DNA of 9,478 nt from Methanolinea sp. UBA477 (GCA_002509485.1 DAWO01000044.1:1-9478); one strand, 5' to 3'. Positions 1 to 6,117 are shown, counted from the stretch's first letter. A program made the numbers and translations. The notes: a model not told the origin generated them from the sequence alone.

Positions 1-794
1 AACTCGGGGATATCCCGGGCGATCACCGGAAGGCCGCAGGAGAGGGCCTCGAGGATGACAAGGCCAAATGTCTCGGCATACGAGGGCATGAGGAAGATAT
101 CTGCCGCACAATACGCCTTCACCACCTCGTCGACGTAGCCGGCAAAGATCACGTTATCCCCGCACTTCCTCTTTAGACACTTGATCTTCGCATAATCCTT
201 TGATAGGGCCCCGTAGGGAAAACCCCCAACCCAGACAAATGTCTTCTCAGGAAGGGCCCGGGATAGGGCTAGGAAGTCGTACAGGCCCTTCCTCGGGGTC
301 TGTTGGGCGACAGTGAGCACCACGTCCCGGTCGTCCGGTATATTGTACGTATCCCTGAACACTTCCCTCTTCGCAGGGTCCGGCTTGAAATATTCACGGT
401 TCACGCCGTTAGGAATCATCGTCACCGGCATTTCGGGGACCATCGCACAGACCTCGTCGTGGCATGGCTGGGAGATCGTCACGATATGGTCGAACTTCCG
501 GTAGATTTTCGGATACTTCTTGTTTATCATCCGTGCGAGTGCAATATTTCCCTCGTTGATCCTCGGGGTGGAATGTGCGGTGAGAATCTTCTTCCCACCG
601 GCAGACCTCCGGTTGTGCATGGCAAACGGGCCGAACGTGTGGTAATGGACCACGTCCGCATTCTTCTCCCGCGATTTCCACCGCACCTCTACCCCGTCCA
701 TCCCGGCAAGCTGACGGTAGAGCGTCCGTGCGACAGTGGCACACCCGATATACTTGAAAAAGAGCATGTCTTCAACATAGAAGTCGACTTTCAT
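1..794 (-). CDS. GT4-family glycosyltransferase, C-terminus cut by the window edge
   Basis: Reading the minus strand from the ATG at 794 gives 264 codons without a stop up to the window edge. The product fits a GT4 (GT-B fold) retaining glycosyltransferase, which moves a sugar from a nucleotide-sugar to an acceptor at the cytoplasmic membrane face. Visible marks are an N-terminal acceptor-domain stretch, the PNGVN motif at residues 128-132 that ends the linker region, QTPRKG at 165-170, and the donor-site E-x7-E motif (E241 and E249, ETFGLVILE), followed by ALSCGLPVIA. GT4 proteins are usually 340-400 aa, so about 80-120 residues are missing. The ATG overlaps the TGA of the upstream oxidoreductase gene (ATGA at 791-794), so the two genes are probably one translationally coupled operon. 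Donor and acceptor sugars cannot be predicted. An unusual run of four CTA leucine codons occurs at residues 175-207. Confidence 0.9.
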   Translation of the reverse strand, partial: MKVDFYVEDMLFFKYIGCATVARTLYRQLAGMDGVEVRWKSREKNADVVHYHTFGPFAMHNRRSAGGKKILTAHSTPRINEGNIALARMINKKYPKIYRKFDHIVTISQPCHDEVCAMVPEMPVTMIPNGVNREYFKPDPAKREVFRDTYNIPDDRDVVLTVAQQTPRKGLYDFLALSRALPEKTFVWVGGFPYGALSKDYAKIKCLKRKCGDNVIFAGYVDEVVKAYCAADIFLMPSYAETFGLVILEALSCGLPVIARDIPE

Positions 795-2101
795 AGATCT
801 CCCTGCATGAAATCCAGCACGCTCCTGATGCACCCGTCCATGTTGAGATATTCGAACTGGGAGAATCTCCCGACCAGCGATATCTGCCGGTACCTGCAGT
901 ATTCTTTTATCGTGGCAATATTTTCCAGGTAGTCAAGGTCATAGACCACATAGGCGTATTTGTGACGTTCGGTCCCGGAATAGATAACATCACCAGGTCT
1001 CGCAAAGCCCATTTGATCGAGCGATTCGATGACATGGCTGATGATCTCCTCGTCCGTCATCGCAGATACGGCATCGCCCTCGTTATACGTAATCTCCGCA
1101 AGGATGGCACTGCACCCCTCCGGCGCAACGCGGGGGCTATAGTTCGAGGGGAAGGATATGCGGTTCTCAAGGCCGGTCTCCCTGTCAGGGATGTAGAGCC
1201 AGGAGATAGGAGGGACAGCCCCCTTCATCCCGATGAATACACAGCGGATAGAATTGTACCGAAGCGATGCGACCGCGGAACGGACAGGTTCCGGGACACC
1301 GTCAAGTGCGGCGACGAGTTCCTGCAGGGGCATGCAACTGATCAGCCGGTCAGCGGCCACTGTGCGGTCTCCGTCACTTATCTGCCACATCCCGTCCTCG
1401 CGTGCAATCTTTCGAACCCGGAAACCACAGGTGATGAGATCCTCGATCCCCGACTCGAGCGCCCTGATCAGGGCCTGGATTCCACCCTCGAGCGGATAGG
1501 AGAAGACCGCCTGATGGATGTACCCTTCGGTCTCGATCCCGATGGCCGACTTTATCACGTCCTCAACGGGCGGCCGTGGTACCCTGCCCTCGACCCAGTG
1601 AGAAGACATCTTATCTGTCGGAAAGTTCCAGATCTTCTCATTGTAAGGGACCATATAGAGCTCTGCGATCCCCTTTCCAAAGGTATGGTAGATCCAGTCC
1701 CGGAAGTTGGCCGGGGGGGGCAGTTCACCCTTCTCGGCAAGGATGAGATTTTTTACAAACTCGCTAATGCAGAAGAAGAGGTCTTCCTTTGGAAGCATGT
1801 ACAGTCCATTCTCGAAAGGATACGGTACCAGGCGCCCTTTGTAGAGGATTCTGGTATGCCGGTCCCTCTTTTCGAGATTTTTTCCGAGAACGGAATGCAT
1901 GAAACGGAGAACCTCGAGATCACGGGAGAATATGATATGTGACCCACCCGTGTCGAAGGTAAAGCCCGCCTTCTCCCTGGAGCGGCAGAGGCCTCCTGTC
2001 GTCTCCTCTGCCTCGAGCACCTGCACTCTCTCTCCAGCCTGGTGGAGTTGCCGGGCAAGGGCGATGCCTGTCAGTCCACCCCCGAGGATTACCGTATTCA
2101 C
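791..2101 (-). CDS. FAD/NAD(P)-dependent oxidoreductase, UDP-galactopyranose mutase / protoporphyrinogen oxidase-like
   Basis: With the GTG at 2101 as start, the protein has 436 residues and begins directly with the first Rossmann strand: VNTVILGGGLTG carries the GxGxxG dinucleotide motif at residues 7-12 and the ribose-binding acidic residue E30, followed by GGLCRS (36-41), typical of the amine oxidase / UDP-galactopyranose mutase fold. The C-terminal part contains GRF and YLNMDG, resembling the FAD-closing segment of mutase-like proteins. True heme-pathway protoporphyrinogen oxidase seems unlikely; the 4-bp overlap with a glycosyltransferase suggests nucleotide-sugar or lipid-glycan chemistry, but the reaction is not established. 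The GTG start is preferred because the family starts there and a TATA-like box (2126-2133) predicts transcription starting almost on it, giving a leaderless mRNA. An open frame extends upstream to an ATG at 2200 with a GGGGTGAT-like site close by; that 33-residue extension is polar and does not look like family sequence. Confidence 0.88.
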   Translation of the reverse strand: MNTVILGGGLTGIALARQLHQAGERVQVLEAEETTGGLCRSREKAGFTFDTGGSHIIFSRDLEVLRFMHSVLGKNLEKRDRHTRILYKGRLVPYPFENGLYMLPKEDLFFCISEFVKNLILAEKGELPPPANFRDWIYHTFGKGIAELYMVPYNEKIWNFPTDKMSSHWVEGRVPRPPVEDVIKSAIGIETEGYIHQAVFSYPLEGGIQALIRALESGIEDLITCGFRVRKIAREDGMWQISDGDRTVAADRLISCMPLQELVAALDGVPEPVRSAVASLRYNSIRCVFIGMKGAVPPISWLYIPDRETGLENRISFPSNYSPRVAPEGCSAILAEITYNEGDAVSAMTDEEIISHVIESLDQMGFARPGDVIYSGTERHKYAYVVYDLDYLENIATIKEYCRYRQISLVGRFSQFEYLNMDGCIRSVLDFMQGDL

Positions 2102-2125
2102 TGGTATACTAATTCGCACGGGGGG

Positions 2126-2133
2126 CTTATATG
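2126..2133 (-). promoter_or_regulatory. TATA-box-like promoter of the oxidoreductase/glycosyltransferase operon
   Basis: On the minus strand the sequence CATATAAG stands out in a GC-rich context. Archaeal TATA boxes centre about 25-27 bp before the transcription start, which puts the start near 2102-2105, essentially at the GTG of the oxidoreductase gene (2101). No Shine-Dalgarno sequence precedes that GTG, consistent with a leaderless transcript. The transcription start is inferred from spacing only. Confidence 0.5.
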
Positions 2134-2157
2134 ATTGACCATCGCCATCGGATTGAC
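2133..2157. repeat. Two direct GATTGAC repeats upstream of the oxidoreductase promoter
   Basis: GATTGAC occurs at 2133-2139 and again at 2151-2157, 18 bp apart. On the minus strand these read GTCAATC; the proximal copy abuts the TATA-like box. A 7-bp match in a short region can be chance, but the placement would suit a regulator acting at this promoter or at the divergent NHEJ promoter. Confidence 0.25.
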
Positions 2158-2189
2158 GGCCTTTCGAACAAGGCACCCGAAGAAGCGAA

Positions 2190-2199
2190 CAATTATTCA
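2190..2199 (+). promoter_or_regulatory. Possible TATA-like element of the NHEJ operon
   Basis: The AT-rich stretch CAATTATTCA is the only candidate TATA element in the 129-bp divergent region that faces the polymerase gene. It would place transcription start about 2218-2224, only a few bases before the ATG at 2231. No Shine-Dalgarno-like sequence is visible before that ATG (CTGAAACGTC), so the first gene of this operon may have a very short leader. The match to a TATA consensus is weak. Confidence 0.3.
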
Positions 2200-2230
2200 T
2201 CAATCACCCCTGATACCTCTCTGAAACGTC

Positions 2231-3076
2231 ATGGTGCAGCAGGAGACACGGGTCACCTTCTCCAACCTGGACAGGATACTGTATCCTGATGCAGGAATAT
2301 CGAAAAGAGAGGTCATTGAATATTACATCAGGATTGCTCCCCTCATGATCCCCTATCTCCAGGAAAGACCCCTTACCACACGAAGGTTCCCTGAAGGGGT
2401 CGGGAGCGGAGGATTCTATCAGAAGGCTATTCCCCGGAGCGCACCGGAATGGGTCAGGACCTATACGTGGGATGGTATCAGGTACATCATCTGCAATGAT
2501 CCCGAGACCCTCATGTGGCTTGCAAACCTTGCAGCGATCGAGATCCATACCCCTCTCTCACGGATATCGTCCATCGATACACCCGACATGGCGTATTTTG
2601 ATATCGACCCGGAACCTCCGGCAACGTTTCGTGACGCCTGCCGTGTTGCCGGGCTTTTGAAAAGACTGCTCGACGAATTAAACATCCACTCGTATCCAAA
2701 GACCTCGGGGAAGAAAGGCATTCACGTGGCAGTACCACTGCGGGGTGGCTACACCTTCCGCGAAGTCCGCGATTTTGTCCATGGGATTGGACGGATCATG
2801 CGAGACCAGGACGAGCAGGTCAGGTCCGAATTATCGGATTCGCGCGAGCCGGCAACGGTTTTTATCGATTATCTCCAGAATAGCAGTGGAAAGACGATGG
2901 TATGCCCGTACAGTCTCCGGGCAGAGGCGATGGCAACCGTATCGACCCCCCTGGAATGGTCGGATCTCCGGGGAGACCTGCGGGCCGAAGATTTCCATAT
3001 CGGAACCATCCGTTCGAGAGAAGTTGATCCCTGGAGTGGGATCTTCACGGATCCCCAGGAGATCGTGGTGAGATGA
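2231..3076 (+). CDS. ligD: Stand-alone LigD-type NHEJ primase-polymerase (PolDom)
   Basis: This 281-residue protein corresponds to the polymerase domain of bacterial LigD, here encoded as its own gene; the symbol refers to that domain only, as no ligase or phosphoesterase is attached. In NHEJ it fills gaps and extends break ends, preferring ribonucleotides. Motifs run in family order: an N-terminal SNLDRILYP and SKREVIEYY, where N12, R15 and K25 fit the 5'-phosphate pocket (Asn-Lys-Lys in Mycobacterium, as I recall it; here one Lys is Arg); AIEIH (102-106); the catalytic pair D124 and D126 in YFDIDPE; SGKKGIHVAVPL (159-170) with H165; and the third catalytic aspartate D213 in VFIDYLQN, followed by SGKTMVCPYSLRA. 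All three metal-binding Asp residues are present, so it is predicted active. The length matches the isolated domain. The Ku gene begins one base after the stop codon. Confidence 0.95.
   Translation: MVQQETRVTFSNLDRILYPDAGISKREVIEYYIRIAPLMIPYLQERPLTTRRFPEGVGSGGFYQKAIPRSAPEWVRTYTWDGIRYIICNDPETLMWLANLAAIEIHTPLSRISSIDTPDMAYFDIDPEPPATFRDACRVAGLLKRLLDELNIHSYPKTSGKKGIHVAVPLRGGYTFREVRDFVHGIGRIMRDQDEQVRSELSDSREPATVFIDYLQNSSGKTMVCPYSLRAEAMATVSTPLEWSDLRGDLRAEDFHIGTIRSREVDPWSGIFTDPQEIVVR
3067..3071 (+). promoter_or_regulatory. Ribosome binding site of the ku gene
   Basis: GGTGA lies inside the last codons of the polymerase gene, six bases before the ATG at 3078, and pairs with the 16S rRNA 3' end. With a one-base gap between the genes, ribosomes ending the polymerase frame would be placed to restart on ku. 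Confidence 0.5.
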
Positions 3077-3077
3077 G

Positions 3078-3893
3078 ATGACGCAAAAAGAAAAAGACCA
3101 GGATACTATATCCCCCCGTCCCTTCTGGACCGGCACTATCAGTATCGGCCTTGTGAACATCCCTGTGAAACTGGCAACCATGATCCATGACCAGGCGGTC
3201 TCGTTCCGCCTCCTCCATCGAAGAGACAACCACCCGATTCACTATGTCAGGATGTGCGAGCATGACAACGAGATTGTCGCCTGGGAGGACGTGGTCAGGG
3301 GCTACGAGGTGGGAAAAGATGAATATGTCATCTTTGAGAAAGACGAGCTTGATGCTTTGAAACCAGAATCCGACAGGAAGATCAGGCTTGACAAGTTCGT
3401 CTATTCACTCTCGGTGGACCCCGCCTACTTCCGGAAGAGCTACATCCTCCTTCCGGACGGGAACAGTGATCCCTACTCGCTTCTCCTTCATGCATTCCAG
3501 GGATCCGGCCGGGCAGGAGTGGGCCGGATCACGCTTCGCACCAAGGAATACCCGGCCCTTGTCAGGGAGTACCGGCAGGCCCTCGTCCTCACCACGCTCC
3601 ACTACCCGGGCGAGATCGTTGATCCCGAAAGCATCGAAGAACTCCTGGGGATGCCGGATCCAGGAGAGAGGGAGATAGAACTCGCTACCCGGATAATCGA
3701 GGATCTGTCCGGGGATTTCGATATCAACGAATTCCATGACAGCTACCGCGAGCGGGTGGAGGCGGCGGTGGAGAAGAAACTGAAAGGTGAGACCGTGAAG
3801 ATCGAACAGCCGAAGGCAGAAGAGGTAAAAGACCTGATGGAAGCCCTTGAAGAGACCCTTGGGAAGATGAAGGCAGATCAGGCAGGGAGGTGA
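3078..3893 (+). CDS. ku: Prokaryotic Ku, DNA end-binding protein of NHEJ
   Basis: The 271-residue product matches homodimeric prokaryotic Ku, the ring-shaped protein that loads on double-strand break ends and recruits the repair enzymes. Recognisable segments are RPFWTGTISIGLVNIPVKL (14-32, the family signature), GYEVGKDEYVIFEKDEL (75-91), SYILLPD (121-127), and the alpha/beta-barrel stretch VGRITLRTKEYPALVREYR (148-166). FDINEFHDSYRERVEAAVE (214-232) then corresponds to the conserved region after the core, where bacterial Ku contacts LigD. The C-terminus (about 235-271) is charged, Lys/Glu-rich and probably helical, without the long lysine-rich tail of many bacterial Ku proteins. Length is normal for a minimal Ku. 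It sits between the polymerase and phosphoesterase genes, and its stop codon is part of the ribosome binding site of the next gene. Confidence 0.96.
   Translation: MTQKEKDQDTISPRPFWTGTISIGLVNIPVKLATMIHDQAVSFRLLHRRDNHPIHYVRMCEHDNEIVAWEDVVRGYEVGKDEYVIFEKDELDALKPESDRKIRLDKFVYSLSVDPAYFRKSYILLPDGNSDPYSLLLHAFQGSGRAGVGRITLRTKEYPALVREYRQALVLTTLHYPGEIVDPESIEELLGMPDPGEREIELATRIIEDLSGDFDINEFHDSYRERVEAAVEKKLKGETVKIEQPKAEEVKDLMEALEETLGKMKADQAGR
3886..3893 (+). promoter_or_regulatory. Strong Shine-Dalgarno site that fixes the phosphoesterase start
   Basis: GGAGGTGA is a full-length match to the archaeal anti-Shine-Dalgarno sequence and contains the TGA stop of ku (3891-3893). It lies five bases before the ATG at 3899. 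It therefore favours that ATG over the in-frame GTG at 3890, which lies inside the site itself. Confidence 0.8.
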
Positions 3894-3898
3894 ACGAG

Positions 3899-4354
3899 AT
3901 GTCGCTTGAAGAATACCGGGAGAAGAGAGATTTCAAAAAGACAGAAGAGCCGGAGGGATCGAAGGATGAATCCGGAGATCACCCCTGCTTCGTGATACAG
4001 GAGCATGATGCGAGCCACCACCACTTCGACTTGAGGCTTGAGAGAGAGGGCGTGCTGAAGTCATGGGCCGTTCCAAAAGGCATTCCACAAAAGAGCGGCG
4101 AGATGAGGCTTGCCGTCGCCACCGAAGACCATCCCCTTGAATACGCCAACTTCGAAGGGACCATCCCCGAAGGTGAATACGGAGCCGGGACAGTCTCTAT
4201 ATGGGATACGGGACTGTATGAACCGCTCCTCTGGGAGGACGACAAGATAGAGGTGGTGATGAAAGGCGACCGCATCTCAGGCCGGTACGTGCTTGTCAGG
4301 TTCAAATCGGCCGGTGAAAAAGAATGGCTTCTCCTGAAGGCGAAGCAAGAATAA
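3899..4354 (+). CDS. Stand-alone LigD-type 3'-phosphoesterase (PE domain)
   Basis: The 151-residue protein is the phosphoesterase module of LigD as a free enzyme. Such enzymes remove 3'-phosphates and 3'-ribonucleotides from break ends so that ligation can proceed. From the ATG at 3899 the active-site residues known from the Pseudomonas domain are all recognisable by spacing: R10-D11 in EKRDF, E17 in KTEEP, H36 in QEHDAS, H42, D44 and R46 in HHHFDLRLE, and H78 with Y82 in EDHPLEYANFEG. Further family blocks are LKSWAVPKG, PEGEYGAGTVSIWD and the closing WLLLKAK. Nothing is missing and the length is that of the isolated domain. It is the last gene of the NHEJ operon, and its stop codon lies 3 bp from the stop codon of the opposing symporter gene. 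Confidence 0.95.
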   Translation: MSLEEYREKRDFKKTEEPEGSKDESGDHPCFVIQEHDASHHHFDLRLEREGVLKSWAVPKGIPQKSGEMRLAVATEDHPLEYANFEGTIPEGEYGAGTVSIWDTGLYEPLLWEDDKIEVVMKGDRISGRYVLVRFKSAGEKEWLLLKAKQE

Positions 4355-4366
4355 AAATTATTTTGG
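4351..4366. terminator. Shared AT-rich 3' region between convergent genes, possible bidirectional terminator
   Basis: The phosphoesterase TAA (4352-4354) and the symporter TAA (4360-4358 on the minus strand) are separated by three A residues. The plus strand reads ATTATTTT at 4357-4364 and the minus strand has a T5 run at 4359-4350, both suited to oligo-T dependent archaeal termination. No clear hairpin is visible. Transcripts of the two operons probably overlap at their 3' ends. Confidence 0.4.
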
Positions 4367-5875
4367 CTGTATGTACCAGCCGGTCATGGTCTCATCGAGC
4401 ACTGACGTGTCGTTCCTGGTGGTAAGAAGGCTGACCAGCACCATCGCCAGGAGCGAACAGCCCACGGCATAGATAGAGAAGTGCATGGGAAGTTTCGCAA
4501 CGAACTGGTAGTAGTATCCAAAGACTCCCGCTGCGACAAGACCTGCCACCATGCTGGCGATAGCACCCTCCCGGGTCGCACCTCTCCAATAGAGCCCTGC
4601 AAGGAGGGGGACGGCAAACGTCGAGAGCATCACCCCAATTCCCATCCATATCAGGAATGCAAGTATTTCTGGCGGATTGATGGCGAATATCAACGTGATT
4701 ACCGCTGCCGCCACCGTCGTTATCCGGCTGATTTTGAGTACGTCGCTGTCCTTTGCATTCGGTTTTAAGACATTCCTGTAGATATCCCACCCAAACATCG
4801 AACCGACGGTGAGCATCAGCCGGTCGGTCGTGGACATCACTGCAGCGAGGATGATGACTGCGAATATACCCCAGAGATACACAGACTGTGTTGCGTAATG
4901 CACCGCATATACAAAGACAAAGTCCTGTGCGTTTGCAACATCAGGAAGTGTGAGAAGCCCTTCTGCGACCATCGCCCGTCCGGCGAACCCGGAAAACTTG
5001 AGGAGGAACATCACGAGTCCGTAGACCAGGAATGAGACGAGCGGCACCCACTTGAAGTACCGGTATTCCTTCACTGCCAGGACATTGTTTACGACATGCG
5101 GGGCACAGGAGAGCCCGATCATCAGCAGGATTGCGAACGAGAAGAGGAACTCTGGTGTACAGAAGGCATATGCCGCATAGGCTGGGGCAGGGAATGCGGG
5201 CTGGACAAGATTGGGGTCGATACCGGAGAGGACTTCGTTGACATGCGTGATCCCACCAGCTGACATGATGACCAGCGGCGCCATGATCAGGACCCCGATG
5301 ATGAGCAACAGCCCCTGGAAGAGACTCGTCCAGGCAACGGCATACAGACCGCCAAGAGTCGTGTACGCCGTGACGATGATGGCCGCGATGAGAAGGGCCA
5401 TCCAGTGCGGGATCTCGAACAACCACATCAGCACGATACTGATGGCGGTGTACTGCCCGGCAAGATAGATCAGGGAGACGATGATCCCGGCGACCGAGCT
5501 CAAGCCGCGAAGCGTCCTCGGGCTCTGGAAACGGTGTGCGAAATAGTCCTGGACTGTCATGTAGCCTGCTGTTCTTCCAATGTGCTGGAGCTTTACACCA
5601 AAAAATATGACACAGAACGAGATTGCGAGGGGAACGAAGAGCTGTTCCCATATCCCGGGCCATCCCGAGAGGTACCCAAACCCGCTTACGCCAAGAAGGG
5701 ACATACCGCTGCACACCGTCCCGATCATGAGGACGAGAAAGAGCCAGAAGCCAAGTGACCTGCCGGCGCAGATAAAGTCGTCGCAGTTCTTGATCTTTTT
5801 TGAGGCGACGATCCCGATTCCAAGCAGGATACAGAGATAGAGTCCCACGATGACGATCTCGAGGGGATCTACCAT
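4358..5875 (-). CDS. Sodium:solute symporter (SSS/SSF family), substrate unknown
   Basis: The 505-residue protein has about 13 hydrophobic segments and the layout of the solute:sodium symporter family (PutP, PanF, vSGLT). Family marks include DDFICAGRSLGFW (32-44) after the first helix, YMTVQDYFAHRF (105-116), TTLGGLYAVAWTSLFQG (172-188), and LAAVMSTTDRLML (343-355), whose S348 and T349 match the Na2-site Ser/Thr of PutP. WDIYRNV (363-369) and LYWRGATREGA (428-438) also fit. One position is odd: the Asp normally found in the AVxWTD motif (PutP D187, vSGLT D189) is Ser184 here. The ATG at 5875 is chosen because GGGAGGT lies six bases upstream; an open frame reaches further to 5905, but that part overlaps the upstream microprotein gene and has no comparable site. 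Candidate substrates are organic acids, amino acids or compatible solutes; context does not decide. Confidence 0.93.
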   Translation of the reverse strand: MVDPLEIVIVGLYLCILLGIGIVASKKIKNCDDFICAGRSLGFWLFLVLMIGTVCSGMSLLGVSGFGYLSGWPGIWEQLFVPLAISFCVIFFGVKLQHIGRTAGYMTVQDYFAHRFQSPRTLRGLSSVAGIIVSLIYLAGQYTAISIVLMWLFEIPHWMALLIAAIIVTAYTTLGGLYAVAWTSLFQGLLLIIGVLIMAPLVIMSAGGITHVNEVLSGIDPNLVQPAFPAPAYAAYAFCTPEFLFSFAILLMIGLSCAPHVVNNVLAVKEYRYFKWVPLVSFLVYGLVMFLLKFSGFAGRAMVAEGLLTLPDVANAQDFVFVYAVHYATQSVYLWGIFAVIILAAVMSTTDRLMLTVGSMFGWDIYRNVLKPNAKDSDVLKISRITTVAAAVITLIFAINPPEILAFLIWMGIGVMLSTFAVPLLAGLYWRGATREGAIASMVAGLVAAGVFGYYYQFVAKLPMHFSIYAVGCSLLAMVLVSLLTTRNDTSVLDETMTGWYIQPK

Positions 5876-5979
5876 CCGGAGACCTCCCTGAATCTGAAGG
5901 CCCACAGGACAAGGAGAAAGACGATGAGAGCCACCGCAAAACCCACGGTAAATATTGTGATATCAGGAAGCCCGAACAT
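5869..5979 (-). CDS. Symporter small accessory protein, 36-residue single-helix membrane microprotein
   Basis: From the ATG at 5979 the minus strand encodes 36 residues ending in TAG at 5869-5871. The start MFGLPD is followed by a hydrophobic helix at about residues 7-28 and a basic-to-polar end (RFREVSGW). Its last codons overlap the symporter ATG by 7 nt and contain the symporter's ribosome binding site, so the two are almost certainly co-translated. Tiny proteins beginning M(L/F)G(I/L)xD directly upstream of SSS transporters are, from memory, annotated as symporter small accessory proteins; longer partners such as YhdT of PanF or the DUF485 protein of ActP are functional parallels. It presumably sits beside the symporter helices in the membrane. 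The role is inferred. AGGTG at 5995-5999 is 15 nt before the ATG, a poor spacing; an in-frame GTG at 5997 is an alternative start. Confidence 0.8.
   Translation of the reverse strand: MFGLPDITIFTVGFAVALIVFLLVLWAFRFREVSGW
5882..5888 (-). promoter_or_regulatory. Ribosome binding site of the symporter gene
   Basis: GGGAGGT on the minus strand lies six bases before the ATG at 5875 and within the coding region of the microprotein gene. It decides the symporter start and implies coupled translation of the two genes. Confidence 0.75.
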
Positions 5980-6019
5980 GAAATGAAATATTTGCACCTG
6001 ATTCTAGATAATAATCTCG

Positions 6020-6027
6020 ATTTTATG
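6020..6027 (-). promoter_or_regulatory. TATA-like promoter element for the microprotein/symporter operon
   Basis: CATAAAAT on the minus strand is the best TATA-like sequence upstream of the microprotein gene. With usual archaeal spacing it predicts transcription starting about 5997-6001, leaving a leader of roughly 20 nt that would carry the AGGTG at 5995-5999. Assigned by pattern and spacing only. Confidence 0.35.
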
Positions 6028-6035
6028 TGTAACCC

Positions 6036-6047
6036 GGCATGAATGCC
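6036..6047. repeat. Short inverted repeat GGCAT-GA-ATGCC
   Basis: Five-base arms flank a two-base centre, just upstream of the candidate symporter TATA element. This could be an operator half of a regulator of the symporter operon, or chance. Confidence 0.3.
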
Positions 6048-6117
6048 CTGTACCGAACCCCTGGAAATGAACCCGCATTGATTCCAAATTGCCTGCTATC
6101 TGGTCAATTTAATGGTA

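Noticed and set aside
303..932. Plus-strand open frame of 209 codons antisense to the glycosyltransferase
   Set aside because: The minus-strand frame carries the E-x7-E and PNGVN motifs and is coupled to its neighbour; the antisense product shows no family features.
962..1942. Plus-strand open frame of 326 codons antisense to the oxidoreductase
   Set aside because: It lies opposite a gene with clear Rossmann motifs, its translation is rich in Arg, Asp and Pro without recognisable motifs, and it has no convincing ribosome binding site.
3890..3898. GTG start for the phosphoesterase, overlapping the ku stop
   Set aside because: This GTG is part of the GGAGGTGA ribosome binding site for the ATG at 3899, and the added residues MNE are not needed by the domain.
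4941..5939. Minus-strand open frame of 332 codons overlapping the symporter in another frame
   Set aside because: Its translation is Arg/His/Ser-rich and without motifs, while the symporter frame has clear helices and family signatures throughout; it is a GC-driven shadow.
6063..6085. GGAA...TTCC as an NrpR-type nitrogen operator
   Set aside because: The spacing is 15 bases rather than the six of the known methanococcal operator, and the arms are short.
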